Notes: generated from the sequence alone by a model not told the origin. 64,000 nt of DNA from JAGPUQ01 sp947084925 (GCA_947084925.1 CAMTUJ010000014.1:1-64000); one strand, 5' to 3'. Positions 1 to 10,659 are shown, counted from the first letter of the stretch. Numbers and translations: made by a program.

Positions 1-141
1 CAGCTTGTTGAAAAACTACTGCGGCAGCCATCTGCTTCGTTGCGCGGTGCTCGCTCCCTCGCCTATCTACTTGATATGTCTCGGTCGCTGCGCGCCGTGC
101 GCCTCGCATCTGGCCGCCTCGCGACGTTTTTCAACAAGCTG
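1..141. repeat. 141-bp MITE-like palindromic repeat, copy 1
   Basis: The ends are perfect 16-bp inverted repeats (CAGCTTGTTGAAAAAC at 1-16 and its complement at 126-141). The interior is itself an imperfect palindrome. The same element, also exactly 141 bp, occurs inverted at 31855-31995 with 11 differences, two of which (positions 4 and 8) are matched by complementary changes at 138 and 134. It is followed by CTAG (142-145), matching the CTAR flank of the other copy; its left flank lies outside the window. No ORF is present, so it is non-autonomous. It precedes the acyl-CoA dehydrogenase by about 95 bp. Confidence 0.85.
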
Positions 142-236
142 CTAGTCCGGAGAGTCGCCGGAAACCGCCGGCGCGCGCTGTTCCCTGCCGCCAAGCTTGC
201 CTAAACTGGGTGCGCCAACGAACCTGGAGATCGATG

Positions 237-2039
<1,803 letters not shown>

Positions 2040-2078
2040 TGTTCCCGGCTCGCACGAGCCCAGCGGCGGAGTTGCACG

Positions 2079-2264
2079 ATGATCGAGAAGCCCAATTTGT
2101 CGGAAGAGGATCTCGCGCGGGTGCGGGAATATCTCAATTCCCCGATTCATCAGGTCGAGCGCCAGCCGTTCCGTCCGCTGCGATTGCTGCTGGTGCTGTG
2201 GATCGTGGTCAGCCTGATCAGCGGTTGCGCATTATTGTTCGCGTGGATGATGGGCGCACTTTGA
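2079..2264 (+). CDS. small single-pass membrane protein, DUF3094-like
   Basis: A 61-residue protein with a polar N-terminus (LSEEDLARVREYLNSPIHQ), a conserved-looking VERQPFRPLRLL stretch and one hydrophobic helix at about residues 36-58. The segment order and the HQVERxPFRP core match what I recall of the DUF3094 family of Pseudomonas-type gammaproteobacteria; no function is known for it. It lies 39 nt after the acyl-CoA dehydrogenase and 77 nt before the CoA transferase and may be co-transcribed. The weak 6-bp GC-rich inverted repeat downstream (2273-2295) has no T-run and was not called a terminator. Confidence 0.7.
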   Translation: MIEKPNLSEEDLARVREYLNSPIHQVERQPFRPLRLLLVLWIVVSLISGCALLFAWMMGAL

Positions 2265-2341
2265 GCAAGACAGCCCCCGGCCGCGCGGTGGGGGCGCTGC
2301 GGATGGCTTGACTACAAAACACGCAATAAACGACGGGGGAC

Positions 2342-3529
2342 ATGACCGTGGAGCCACTAAAAGGCATTCGTATCGTTGAAGTGACCACCAATGCATCCGG
2401 ACCCTTCGCCACCGGCATCCTGGCCGATCAGGGCGCCGACGTGATCCGGCTCGAAACCGTCGGCCGTGGCGATCCGTCGCGCCATGTGGGTGGCGTGCGC
2501 GGCGGCGTGAGCGGCTACAACGCCGCCATGAATCGCAATAAACGCTCGCTGGCGGTTGATCTCAAGAGTCCGCAGTTGCGGCCGCGGCTGTATGAACTGA
2601 TCAAGACCGCCGACGTGTTCGTGCAGAACTCGCGGCCGGGGGCCCTCGACCGCAGTGGCTACGGGTACGAGGACCTGCACGACATCAATCCCGATCTCAT
2701 CTATGTGTCGATTTCCGGTTTCGGCCCGGACGGACCGGCGGCGCACCAGCGCGTCTACGATCCGGTGATCCAGGTGACGGCGGGCTTTGCCGCCGCTCAG
2801 GGCCATGGCGGCAAGCCGGAGCTTGTCAAGACGATTGCGAGCGACAAGATCGCGGCGCTGACCACGGCCCAGGCCATTTCCTCGGCGCTGTTCGCGCGCG
2901 CTTCGGGCCGCGTTCGCGGCCACCATATCGAAGTGTCGATGCTGGAAGCGAGCCTGCAATTCCTGTGGCCGGATGCCTTCTGGAACCACGGCTTCGTGGG
3001 TGCGGAGGGGTTTCAGCCCAAGCCGCTGCTGGCGGAGTTTTATCGGGTGCTGGCGACCGCCGATGGCTTTGTCACCACCATAGTGGTGGGTGACGAGGAG
3101 TTCAAGGGCGCCTGTCGGGCGCTGGAATTGCCGCACCTGCTCGACGAAAGCCGTTATGCATCGATTTTCGAGCGCTTCAGCAACTACGGCGATCTGTTGG
3201 TGGCGTTCGAGGGCAAGACGCGTATCCTGACTACCGCCGAGGTGGTGGCGCGCATGGATCGCGAAGGGGTTCCCTGCGGCAAGGTCAATACCCTGGACGA
3301 GGTGATCGAGGATCCCCGTGTCCGCCATGCGGGCGCATTGATCGAGTACGACGATCCCCGGGGTGGGCGTCTGCGTCAGACGCGGCCGGCGGCCATCTTC
3401 GCGGGTGAGCCCTGCACCGTGCGCCGACCGGCGCCGGCGCTGGGGGAGCACACCGACGAAGTGCTGAAATCGGTGGGGTGTTCCGATGCCGACATTGCCG
3501 CGCTGCGGGCGGCAGGCGCGATCGGCTGA
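2342..3529 (+). CDS. CaiB/BaiF-type (class III) CoA transferase
   Basis: The 395-residue length and N-terminus (LKGIRIVEVTTNASGPFAT, ILADQGADVIRLE) are typical of class III CoA transferases, which move CoA between carboxylic acids through covalent intermediates. Other family marks are NRNKRSLAVDLKSP near residue 64, DVFVQNSRPGALDR near 96, YVSISGFGPDGP near 121, and GVPCGKVNTLDEV near 308. The substrate cannot be deduced; relatives act on carnitine, bile acids, formyl/oxalyl and aromatic acids. The start is ATG 2342 after a GGGGGA run. It is on the same strand as the acyl-CoA dehydrogenase and may supply or release its CoA ester. It is convergent with tatC. Confidence 0.9.
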   Translation: MTVEPLKGIRIVEVTTNASGPFATGILADQGADVIRLETVGRGDPSRHVGGVRGGVSGYNAAMNRNKRSLAVDLKSPQLRPRLYELIKTADVFVQNSRPGALDRSGYGYEDLHDINPDLIYVSISGFGPDGPAAHQRVYDPVIQVTAGFAAAQGHGGKPELVKTIASDKIAALTTAQAISSALFARASGRVRGHHIEVSMLEASLQFLWPDAFWNHGFVGAEGFQPKPLLAEFYRVLATADGFVTTIVVGDEEFKGACRALELPHLLDESRYASIFERFSNYGDLLVAFEGKTRILTTAEVVARMDREGVPCGKVNTLDEVIEDPRVRHAGALIEYDDPRGGRLRQTRPAAIFAGEPCTVRRPAPALGEHTDEVLKSVGCSDADIAALRAAGAIG

Positions 3530-3579
3530 GTTGGGAGTACGTGTACCGCAATCGTTGCGACCGTTAACCGGCTTGTCGA

Positions 3580-4356
3580 TCAGCTGCCTTCGTCGGCGAG
3601 GGCAGCATCCTCCGGATCCGGCGTTTCTCCCCTGTAAATCCAGCGTCCGCACACAATCCCCAGTTCAAACAGCATCCACATGGGTACCGCGAGCAAGGTT
3701 TGCGAGAACACATCGGGCGGCGTCAGCAGCATCCCCACGGTAAAACAGCCCACCACGACATAGGGGCGCTTCTCCGCGAGGCTTCGCGGATTGACCAGTC
3801 CGGTCCAGCTCAGAATCACCACCGCGACGGGAATTTCGAAAGCGAATCCGAAGGCAAAAAACAGCTTCAGCACGAAATCCAGATAGCGGGTGATATCCGT
3901 CATCACCGCGACGTGTTCCGGCCCGACGCTGGTAAAAAATCCAAAGATCAGGGGAAACACCAGGTAGTAGGCGAATGCCATGCCGCCGTAGAACAGCAAC
4001 ACACTGGAAACGAACAGCGGCAGCGCGATGTGGCGCTCCCGTTTGTACAGTCCGGGCGCCACAAAAGCCCAGGTCTGGTAGAGGATTACCGGCATCGCGC
4101 CCAGGATCGCGACGACGAAGGTCAGTTTCAAGGGCGCGAAGAACGGCGCGGCCACATCCGTGGCGATCATCGACGAACCTTCGGGAAGATAGACGCGCAG
4201 CGGCGCCGATACATAGTCGTAGATCTGGTTGGCGAAGGGGAACATGCCGCCGAACAGCAGGCCGATGCCCAGCAGGCAGCGCAGCAGGCGGTTGCGCAAC
4301 TCGATCAGGTGCTCGACCAGAGTCACCTCGTTACCGGTATCCGGAGTGTCGGTCAT
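3580..4356 (-). CDS. tatC: Sec-independent translocase subunit TatC
   Basis: Polytopic inner-membrane receptor of the twin-arginine translocase, which binds the RR signal peptide of folded substrates. Six hydrophobic segments are evident, with hallmark stretches EHLIELRNRLL at the N-terminus, MIATDVAAPFFAPLKL near residue 65, YQTWAFVAPGLY near 99, and GMLLTPPDVFSQ near 208. The start chosen is ATG 4356, 13 nt after the tatB stop, giving 258 residues; an upstream in-frame ATG would overlap tatB heavily. It is the last gene of the ubiE-to-tatC minus-strand run. OpgD at 58.2-59.8 kb is a predicted substrate within this window. Confidence 0.97.
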   Translation of the reverse strand: MTDTPDTGNEVTLVEHLIELRNRLLRCLLGIGLLFGGMFPFANQIYDYVSAPLRVYLPEGSSMIATDVAAPFFAPLKLTFVVAILGAMPVILYQTWAFVAPGLYKRERHIALPLFVSSVLLFYGGMAFAYYLVFPLIFGFFTSVGPEHVAVMTDITRYLDFVLKLFFAFGFAFEIPVAVVILSWTGLVNPRSLAEKRPYVVVGCFTVGMLLTPPDVFSQTLLAVPMWMLFELGIVCGRWIYRGETPDPEDAALADEGS

Positions 4357-4369
4357 GCTTGCATGGGGG

Positions 4370-4753
4370 TCACGGGCGACCGGACTTGGCGTCATCCGCC
4401 CCGGCGGTCGTCCTGGGTTCAGGATCTTCGTCAATGAAATCGATGGTATCGGGATCTTGCGGCGCGGGTGTTATGGGTTTGGGCGGCAAGCTCTGGTGAC
4501 GTTTGAAGGTTTCTTCGACCTGTTTGCGCTCGGCATCCAGTTGTTCCAGCCGCAGCTGGTTGTGAACTTCACGTTTGATGTCGTCGAGGCCCAGCTCCCG
4601 TTCCATGTCGCTGCGCGCAGTCTGTAGCGTCCGCTTCAGCTTGCCGGTCCAGTAGCCAAGGAAACGCGCCGCTTCGGGCAGGCGCTTGGGGCCGATCACG
4701 ATCAGGGCAATCGCGACTGTCAGCAGAAGTTCGGAAAAACCGATGTCGGACAA
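4370..4753 (-). CDS. tatB: Sec-independent translocase subunit TatB
   Basis: 127 residues with one N-terminal transmembrane helix, the IGPKRLPEAARFLG hinge and amphipathic helix, and a long charged C-terminal tail (ERELGLDDIKREVHNQLRLE), the standard TatB build. TatB partners TatC in the substrate-binding complex. It lies between tatA (39-nt gap) and tatC (13-nt gap). The proline- and acid-rich final 35 residues are typical low-complexity tail. Confidence 0.96.
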   Translation of the reverse strand: MSDIGFSELLLTVAIALIVIGPKRLPEAARFLGYWTGKLKRTLQTARSDMERELGLDDIKREVHNQLRLEQLDAERKQVEETFKRHQSLPPKPITPAPQDPDTIDFIDEDPEPRTTAGADDAKSGRP

Positions 4754-4792
4754 GGGCGCGCTCCGGGCCGGGAGTGAAGGCCCGTCCGAGGG

Positions 4793-5047
4793 TCAGGGCT
4801 TTTTGTGGGTGTCGATATCCGCATCGACGGTTTCCCGCGCCTGGACATTGCCTGGGCGGACATCTTCCACCTGCTCGGGCGTCTTGTCGTTATCTTTGCT
4901 GTTGCTGTCGCCCATGGCGCTGCGGAACCCCTTGAGGGCACCGCCGAGATCGCTGCCCAGGTTTTTGAGCCGCTTGGTGCCGAAGATCATCACCACGATG
5001 ACCAGAATGATGAGCAATTGCCAAATACTGATCCCGCCCAGTCCCAT
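4793..5047 (-). CDS. tatA: Sec-independent translocase subunit TatA
   Basis: 84 residues with a single N-terminal helix beginning GISIWQLLIILVIVVMIFG, then GTKRLKNLGSDLGGALKGF (the conserved hinge and amphipathic helix) and an acidic, polar tail. TatA oligomerises to form the pore through which folded proteins cross the inner membrane. It starts 12 nt after the hisE stop, so it is probably read from the same transcript as the histidine genes. Confidence 0.96.
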   Translation of the reverse strand: MGLGGISIWQLLIILVIVVMIFGTKRLKNLGSDLGGALKGFRSAMGDSNSKDNDKTPEQVEDVRPGNVQARETVDADIDTHKKP

Positions 5048-5059
5048 GATAGTCTCCGC

Positions 5060-5389
5060 TTATTGGTTGCGGCTGGCTTTTTCGTCCAGCCCGGAAACGC
5101 CGAAACGGCGCGCCAGCTCCGCCAGTACGGCGTCGGCATTCTCGCCGAGGTGGGCGAGCATTACCAGCGAGTGGAACCACAAATCGGCGGTTTCCGCGAC
5201 CAGCGCGCGGGTGTCGCCGCTGCGCTCGGCATCCTTGGCGGCGAGCAGGGTCTCCGTGCATTCCTCACCGAGTTTCTCGAGAATTTTATTGAGCCCGTCG
5301 CGATGCAGGCGCGCCACATAGGACGTCTCGGGGTCGGCCTGGCGGCGCGCCGCCAGTACGGACGTGAGTCGGGTCAGGACATCGCTCAT
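5060..5389 (-). CDS. hisE: phosphoribosyl-ATP pyrophosphatase
   Basis: Second step of histidine synthesis: hydrolyses phosphoribosyl-ATP to phosphoribosyl-AMP and pyrophosphate. The alpha-helical MazG-like fold is marked by KLGEECTETLLAAK, whose acidic residues bind Mg, and by ETADLWFHSLVMLA. The start is ATG 5389 in an ATGA overlap with the hisI stop, giving 109 residues; the longer upstream reading frame lies inside hisI and was discarded. HisE and HisI are separate proteins here, unlike the fused HisIE of enterics. Confidence 0.95.
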   Translation of the reverse strand: MSDVLTRLTSVLAARRQADPETSYVARLHRDGLNKILEKLGEECTETLLAAKDAERSGDTRALVAETADLWFHSLVMLAHLGENADAVLAELARRFGVSGLDEKASRNQ

Positions 5390-5784
5390 GATGCGGTGCC
5401 TCCAGCGGTGGGGTCCGGGCTGTCCGGCCGCCATTGCCCGTCACTGAATTCGTTGTAAAAGCAGGAGGGTCGGCCGGTGTGACAGGCGATGCCGCCCACT
5501 TGCTCCACTTTCAGCAGCAAGGTATCGCCGTCGCAGTCGAGGCGGATATCGACGAGTCGCTGGACATGGCCGGATTCTTCGCCCTTGCGCCACAGCCGTC
5601 CGCGGGAGCGCGACCAGTACACGGCGCGCTGTTCCCGCAGGGTGAGCGCGAGCGATTCCCGGTTCATCCAGGCGAGCATCAGCACCGCGCCCGTGGCGGC
5701 GTCCTGGGCGATGGCGGGCACCAGGCCGTCGGCATTCCAGGTGACGCCATCGAGGAACCGGGTCGGGGAGGAGTCGCTGGTCAT
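5386..5784 (-). CDS. hisI: phosphoribosyl-AMP cyclohydrolase
   Basis: Third step of histidine synthesis, opening the adenine ring of phosphoribosyl-AMP. Diagnostic stretches are LMLAWMNRESLALTL, YWSRSRGRLWRKGEESGH, IRLDCDGDTLLL (metal-binding Cys/Asp region) and ACHTGRPSCFY with the Zn-binding cysteines. At 132 residues it is the usual size for the stand-alone enzyme. The start lies 4 nt after the ubiB stop, within one continuous minus-strand operon. Confidence 0.96.
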   Translation of the reverse strand: MTSDSSPTRFLDGVTWNADGLVPAIAQDAATGAVLMLAWMNRESLALTLREQRAVYWSRSRGRLWRKGEESGHVQRLVDIRLDCDGDTLLLKVEQVGGIACHTGRPSCFYNEFSDGQWRPDSPDPTAGGTAS

Positions 5785-5788
5785 GGCA

Positions 5789-7423
5789 TCACCGGGGCGG
5801 GCGCTGATTATCCCAGCTTCGCCGGGTCAGCAACAGGAGTACGCCGAGGCCGGCCAGCACCAGGCTGGCGGCCTTCAAGGTGTCGTCGGCCAACGGACTG
5901 GCGGCAAACAGCATGCCCGCGGCACTCCCGACGCAGAGTGCGCCCAGGGTGGCGTTGCGCCTGCCCGCGGGAGTCTCCGCCGGCAGGCGCTCGCGCAGGG
6001 CCCGCTCGATTCCGTCAATGCGTTTTAGCGTGTCGAACATCAGTTGCGGCACCTGAGGGAATTGTTCCAACCATTCCGGACCGTGGCGTTTCAGCCGCTC
6101 GAGCAGCCGCGTGGGCTTGAAACGTTCACGCAGCCAGCGCTCCAGAAACGGATGCGCGGTCTGCCACAGATCGAGGTCCGGATAGAGCTGGCGGCCAAGG
6201 CCTTCGATATTGAGCAGCGTCTTTTGCAGCAGCACCAGGGAGGGCTGGATTTCGGCGTCGAAGCGCCGCGCGACGCGAAACAGGTCGATCAGCAGATAGG
6301 CGAGGGAGATGTCTTTCAGCGGTCGCTGGAAGCGGGGCTCGCACACGGTCCGCACTGCGCTTTCGAGTTCGACCACCGGCGTACCTTCCGGTACCCACCC
6401 CGACTGTAAGTGCAACTCGGCCACCTGGCGGTAGTCGCGGCGGAAGATGGCCAGCATGTTGCGCGCCAGATAGTACTGATCGCTGTCGGACAGGATGCCG
6501 ATGACGGCGCAGTCCACCGCGACATAGCTGGGTCGGCGCGGCTCCCGGACGTCCACGAAGATATTGCCCGGATGCATGTCGGCGTGGAAAAAATTGTGGG
6601 TGAACACCTGGGTGAAAAAAATCTCCACGCCGCGCTCGGCCAGCACCCGGAAGTCGGCGCCGGCGGCGCGCAGCGCCGCGACATCGGTGACCGCGACGGC
6701 GCGGATGCGCTCCATCACCATGACTTTCTGATTCGACAGCGGCCAATGGATCGCCGGCACGTACAGCAGCGGCGAGTCGGCGAAATTGCGGCGCAGGATG
6801 GCGGCGTTGGCGGCTTCCCGTTGCAGGTCGAGCTCGTCGAGGATGGTGGCGCGGTAGTCGCGGGCGACCTCGACCGGGCGCAGCCGGCGCGCCTCGGCGC
6901 TGAAGCGTTCGAGTCCGCGCGCCAGTGCCAGCAGCAATGCACAGTCCAGTTCGATCACGGCCTGCACGCCGGGGCGAATGGCTTTTACCACCACTTCCCG
7001 GCCATCGGACAACACCGCCGCGTGAACTTGCGCCACCGAGGCGGACGCCAGCGGGGTGCGCTCGAACCGGGCGAACAACCGGTCCACGGGCGCGCCCAGC
7101 GCGGCTTCGACCAGCGCGGTGAACTCTTCCCCGGGGAACGGCGGGACCGTGTCCTGAAGTTTTTCCAGTTCCGCGCAGATATCGGCCGGGATCAGATCCG
7201 GGCGGGTCGAGAGCACCTGGCCGAATTTCACGAATACCGGCCCCAGGGCCTCCAGTGCCAGCCGCAGGCGTTCGCCCCGCGTCCGTCGCGGCGCCGGCAG
7301 CAGCGCCAGCAGGCGCAGTGGCCAGCGCAGGGCGAGGGGCAGGCTGAGGCCGGCGGCGAGCGTGTCCAGACGGTGGCGGATCACCACCCGGGCAATGGTC
7401 AGGGCGCGTGGGACCGGGTTCAT
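5789..7423 (-). CDS. ubiB: ubiquinone biosynthesis protein UbiB (ABC1/ADCK atypical kinase family)
   Basis: 544-residue membrane-anchored atypical kinase-fold ATPase needed for ubiquinone synthesis. Seen are KFGQ at residues 66-69 of the family-specific N-terminal extension, SVAQVH (Ala/Ser-rich nucleotide loop), VVVKAIRPGV with the invariant Lys, FHADMHPGNIF (catalytic loop), VDCAVIG in place of DFG, and two C-terminal hydrophobic helices before the RRSWDNQR tail. The start is ATG 7423, 1 nt beyond the ubiJ stop; 23 upstream in-frame residues fall inside ubiJ. Confidence 0.96.
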   Translation of the reverse strand: MNPVPRALTIARVVIRHRLDTLAAGLSLPLALRWPLRLLALLPAPRRTRGERLRLALEALGPVFVKFGQVLSTRPDLIPADICAELEKLQDTVPPFPGEEFTALVEAALGAPVDRLFARFERTPLASASVAQVHAAVLSDGREVVVKAIRPGVQAVIELDCALLLALARGLERFSAEARRLRPVEVARDYRATILDELDLQREAANAAILRRNFADSPLLYVPAIHWPLSNQKVMVMERIRAVAVTDVAALRAAGADFRVLAERGVEIFFTQVFTHNFFHADMHPGNIFVDVREPRRPSYVAVDCAVIGILSDSDQYYLARNMLAIFRRDYRQVAELHLQSGWVPEGTPVVELESAVRTVCEPRFQRPLKDISLAYLLIDLFRVARRFDAEIQPSLVLLQKTLLNIEGLGRQLYPDLDLWQTAHPFLERWLRERFKPTRLLERLKRHGPEWLEQFPQVPQLMFDTLKRIDGIERALRERLPAETPAGRRNATLGALCVGSAAGMLFAASPLADDTLKAASLVLAGLGVLLLLTRRSWDNQRPPR

Positions 7424-7424
7424 C

Positions 7425-8036
7425 TCAGTGCGAATCGTCGGCGCGTGGCGTGACCGATGTCGCGCCCGCGCCGAGCCAGTCGCCGAAGGCAAGCGCGGCT
7501 TCGGCGCCGGCGCGCGCCAAGCCGTGCAGCGGGCCGGGTGGCGTCACGGGGGATTCGTCGGCGAGGTAGTTGACGAGCAGCTCCCGGCCCCGGGTCAGCG
7601 CCTCGCTGCTTTCGCGCAGCGCGCCGCGCACGCCGCTGCCCAGCAGATGGGCGGACGTGTCGCCGACATGGGTGGCGAGTTTGCCTTCCCAGTCGAGTTC
7701 GAGTTCAGCTTGAATGATGCGCAGGCTGGCGAGCAAAGCCGGGTCGCCGGTGACGGTTATCGCGCCCGGGATGGGCGTGTCCGGGTTGACGGCGAGGTGG
7801 AGCAACGCGGGCGCGCTGCCGGCCAGTTCGAGATCGGCGGAGCTGTCCCCGGGCGGGTCGATGGCAACTTCGCCCGCGTGAATCCGCAGCGCCAGCGTCG
7901 CGCGGGGTTGGGTGATCCGGATATGGACACGGAGATCACCCAGGCCGGCCAGCCGCTCTCGCGCCGCCGGATTTTGATCGAGCGCGAGATTGACCAGTCG
8001 GGCGGCCTGTTGTCGGGCGAGTGCCGCGATCATCAC
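7425..8036 (-). CDS. ubiJ: ubiquinone biosynthesis accessory factor UbiJ (SCP2 fold)
   Basis: 203-residue protein between ubiE and ubiB. The N-terminal half (about 20-115) has the pattern of the sterol-carrier SCP2 lipid-binding fold, with alternating hydrophobic strands around LRVHIRITQPRATLALRIHAG. The rest is helical and includes the THVGDTSAHLLGSGVRG stretch found in UbiJ. UbiJ with UbiK scaffolds the soluble ubiquinone-synthesis complex. It overlaps the ubiE stop by 4 nt (ATGA). Confidence 0.9.
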   Translation of the reverse strand: MMIAALARQQAARLVNLALDQNPAARERLAGLGDLRVHIRITQPRATLALRIHAGEVAIDPPGDSSADLELAGSAPALLHLAVNPDTPIPGAITVTGDPALLASLRIIQAELELDWEGKLATHVGDTSAHLLGSGVRGALRESSEALTRGRELLVNYLADESPVTPPGPLHGLARAGAEAALAFGDWLGAGATSVTPRADDSH

Positions 8037-8788
8037 GGGCCGGGTTTGACCCCGGTATGCAGCGCCACGATACCGCCCGTCATGTTGTGGTAGCGGGTGT
8101 CCGCGAAACCTGCCTCCGCCATCATCGCTCGCAGGCCTTCCTGGTCGGGGTGCATGCGGATGGATTCAGCGAGGTAGCGGTAGCTGTCGGCGTCACCGGC
8201 GACCAGACTGCCCATGCGCGGCAGGATCTGGAACGAATACTGATCGTAAAGCTTGGCGACCAGCGGATTGGCGGGGTGGGAGAACTCGAGCACCAGCAGG
8301 CGTCCCCCCGGTTTCAGCGCGGCGAGCATGGCGCGCAGCGCGCGCTCCTTGTCGGTGACGTTGCGCAGCCCGAAGGCGATGGTGATGCAGTCGAAGCTGT
8401 CGGCGGGAAACGGCAATTGCTCCGCATCGGCCTGAACGTAGGCGACATTGCCCGCGATGCCCTTGTCCAGCAGCCGGTCTCTGCCGACTCCGAGCATGGC
8501 GGCGTTGATGTCGGCCAGTACCACCCGGCCCGTGGACCCGACCTGGGCGGCGAGCGCGGCGGCGAGATCGCCGGTGCCGCCCGCGAGGTCGAGCACGCTC
8601 TGGCCCGGCCGGAGCGCGGCCATGGTCAGCGCCGCGCGCTTCCAGAGTCGGTGCAGACCGCCCGACATCAGGTCGTTCATCAGATCGTAACGGGACGCCA
8701 CCGAGTCGAACACATGCGCCACGCGCGCCGCCTTCTCGGGGCGGGCGACGCGTTCATAGCCGAAGTGGGTGGTGTCCTGATCGTTCAT
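8033..8788 (-). CDS. ubiE: ubiquinone/menaquinone biosynthesis C-methyltransferase UbiE
   Basis: SAM-dependent methyltransferase of ubiquinone (and, where present, menaquinone) synthesis, 251 residues. FGYERVARPEKAARVAHVF and VASRYDLMNDLMS are the UbiE N-terminal signature; LDLAGGTGDLA is SAM motif I and ITIAFGLRNVTDKERAL the second signature. The start is ATG 8788; 20 further in-frame residues upstream are not conserved. A -10-like TACAAT on the minus strand at 8819-8814, about 20-25 nt upstream, suggests a promoter here for the whole ubi-his-tat run, though no good -35 is seen. Confidence 0.97.
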   Translation of the reverse strand: MNDQDTTHFGYERVARPEKAARVAHVFDSVASRYDLMNDLMSGGLHRLWKRAALTMAALRPGQSVLDLAGGTGDLAAALAAQVGSTGRVVLADINAAMLGVGRDRLLDKGIAGNVAYVQADAEQLPFPADSFDCITIAFGLRNVTDKERALRAMLAALKPGGRLLVLEFSHPANPLVAKLYDQYSFQILPRMGSLVAGDADSYRYLAESIRMHPDQEGLRAMMAEAGFADTRYHNMTGGIVALHTGVKPGP

Positions 8789-8864
8789 CGTGGGCCGCCA
8801 GCGTGCGGCCACTATTGTACACGGCCCAGCACCGAGGGCGTCCGCCAACAGGATGCGGCGGCGC

Positions 8865-10556
8865 TCAGTTGAGGTAGCGCTCCCGGCGCGAAGCCTTGAG
8901 ACGCGCGAGATCGACGATCACCAGACCGTCGACGCAGTTGCCGAAACCGGGATCGATATTGAATCCCGCAAACTGGACGCCGCCGGATTCGCACAGTTCC
9001 GCGTACTGTTTGTAGAGGGTGGGAATGCCGAGATTCATCTGCCCCAGTTCGCGCTTGAGCTGCTGGAATTCTTCGCGATAGCAGGTGCCCGGGTATTGCG
9101 TGTTCAGTTCGGCGCGCCGCTCCGGCGAAATAATAAAGGGGTTCCTGGCCACCGCCAGGGTTTGCAGTGCCGGGAAATGGCTTTGGTAAAAATGCACCAG
9201 CAGCTCCAGCGCGGGGCGCGGGTAGGCGCCGCTCAGGCTGACCGGCCCGAACAGGTAGCGGTGCTGCGGGTGCTGGCGCAGAAAGGCTCCGATGCCATAC
9301 CAGAGATAATCCAGGCTGCGTTTGCCCCAGTACCCCGGCTGCACAAAGCTGCGCCCGAGTTCGAGGCCCTGCGCCAGGTAGGGATTCATACCGACCGTGA
9401 AGTCGAACAGCGTGCGGGTGTAGAGCGGCAGTCCCTCGTTCGCCGGACAAAACCGGTAGGCGCCCGCGATCTCCCACTCCCGCTCGTCCCACAGCACCAA
9501 GTGCTGATAGTGCGGGTCGAAGCTGTCGATGTCGCGCCGCAGTCCGGAACCTTCTTCCACCGCGCGAAAGGCCAGTTCCCGCAGGCGGCCGATTTCGCGC
9601 ATCACGGTGGAATCGCCCTGGTGGCGGTACAGGTAAATCTGTTTGTCGTCGGCGGTCGCGCCGAGGCGCGCGCAGGCCTGCACTTCGGCGCGCAACGGGT
9701 GACGGTTCTCGGGTTGCGCGACGGCGACTTCACTGGAGAACAGGCCGGGACGGTCGCTGCCGATACGGTACAGGTGGCGCCGGAACAGTTTGGCCTTTTG
9801 CCGGGGCGGGATGTCGATGCGCTGATAGCTGCGAAAGTCGATCGGCTGGCCGATGCGCACATCGACGCAGCGCTTGGCCTGTTTGAACATCTCCCGCACC
9901 AGCCACAGCGTCGACAGCGGCCGCGCGAGGAAGGACAGGGCGTAGAAAAACGCCGAATTGCGGCCATCCACATACACCGGCAGGATCGGTGCCCGGGTGG
10001 CGCTGGCGATGCGCAGGAAGCCGGTGCGCCATTTGCCGTCGCGCACGCCTTTGGCGCCGAAGCGGGATACTTCGCCGGCCGGGAAGATGATCAGGGCGCC
10101 CTCGCGCTCGATGAATTCGCGGATCGCGCGCAGATTCTGGCGCGGTGTGTCGCCGCCCATGTTGTCCACCGGCAGCAGCAGGTTGCCCAGGGGCTTGATG
10201 GTGGTCAGCACATCGTTGGCGACCACCTTCACGTCGGGGCGGATTTCGTGCACCAGTTTGAGCAGCGCCAGTCCGTCGAGCGAGCCGATGGGATGGTTGG
10301 CGGCGATCACCACGCGGCCGCGTGTCGGAATGTACTGGCGCTCGCGATCGCGCAGCCGGCAGGAAAAATCGAAGTAGTCGAGCACCTGCTCGACGAAGTC
10401 AAAACCTTTCAGGTGTGGATAGCTGGCCTCGAACTGCCGGATCTCCTTTTCGTGAAACAGCAGCCGCAGCGCCGTGACCAAGGGTTTGGCGAGCAGCGGG
10501 CGATCGACAAAAAAGCGCGGGTAACGCTCCTGAACAAAGCTTTCCACATCGAGCAT
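8865..10556 (-). CDS. two-domain lysophospholipid acyltransferase / GNAT N-acyltransferase (OlsF- or hemolysin-like)
   Basis: 563 residues. The N-terminal half is a PlsC-type acyltransferase: VVIAANHPIGSLDG near residue 83 (the H-X5-D spacing of the hemolysin-like subgroup) and IIFPAGEVSRFG near 155. The C-terminal half, from about 290, matches the GNAT-fold acyl-ACP N-acyltransferases that start ornithine-lipid synthesis (MREIGRLRELAFRAVEEGSG, LVLWDEREWEIAGAYR, LELGRSFVQPGYWGKR). This domain order is that of OlsF, which makes ornithine lipids alone, and of related hemolysin-like proteins; which of these applies is inference. A TTATAT -10-like element lies upstream on the minus strand near 10600. 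Confidence 0.75.
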   Translation of the reverse strand: MLDVESFVQERYPRFFVDRPLLAKPLVTALRLLFHEKEIRQFEASYPHLKGFDFVEQVLDYFDFSCRLRDRERQYIPTRGRVVIAANHPIGSLDGLALLKLVHEIRPDVKVVANDVLTTIKPLGNLLLPVDNMGGDTPRQNLRAIREFIEREGALIIFPAGEVSRFGAKGVRDGKWRTGFLRIASATRAPILPVYVDGRNSAFFYALSFLARPLSTLWLVREMFKQAKRCVDVRIGQPIDFRSYQRIDIPPRQKAKLFRRHLYRIGSDRPGLFSSEVAVAQPENRHPLRAEVQACARLGATADDKQIYLYRHQGDSTVMREIGRLRELAFRAVEEGSGLRRDIDSFDPHYQHLVLWDEREWEIAGAYRFCPANEGLPLYTRTLFDFTVGMNPYLAQGLELGRSFVQPGYWGKRSLDYLWYGIGAFLRQHPQHRYLFGPVSLSGAYPRPALELLVHFYQSHFPALQTLAVARNPFIISPERRAELNTQYPGTCYREEFQQLKRELGQMNLGIPTLYKQYAELCESGGVQFAGFNIDPGFGNCVDGLVIVDLARLKASRRERYLN

Positions 10557-10659
10557 GGGGGTCTCCGATCGGTCCCTGGGTGCAGGATAACGCGGAGACC
10601 ATATAACAGCTCTTTGACGGAATGGTGACAGGGGCGAACGGTTGCATCCGGCGCCGGCA

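Noticed and set aside
2273..2295. Terminator after the small DUF3094-like gene
   Set aside because: The stem is only GCCCCC/GGGGGC with an 11-nt loop and there is no T-run.
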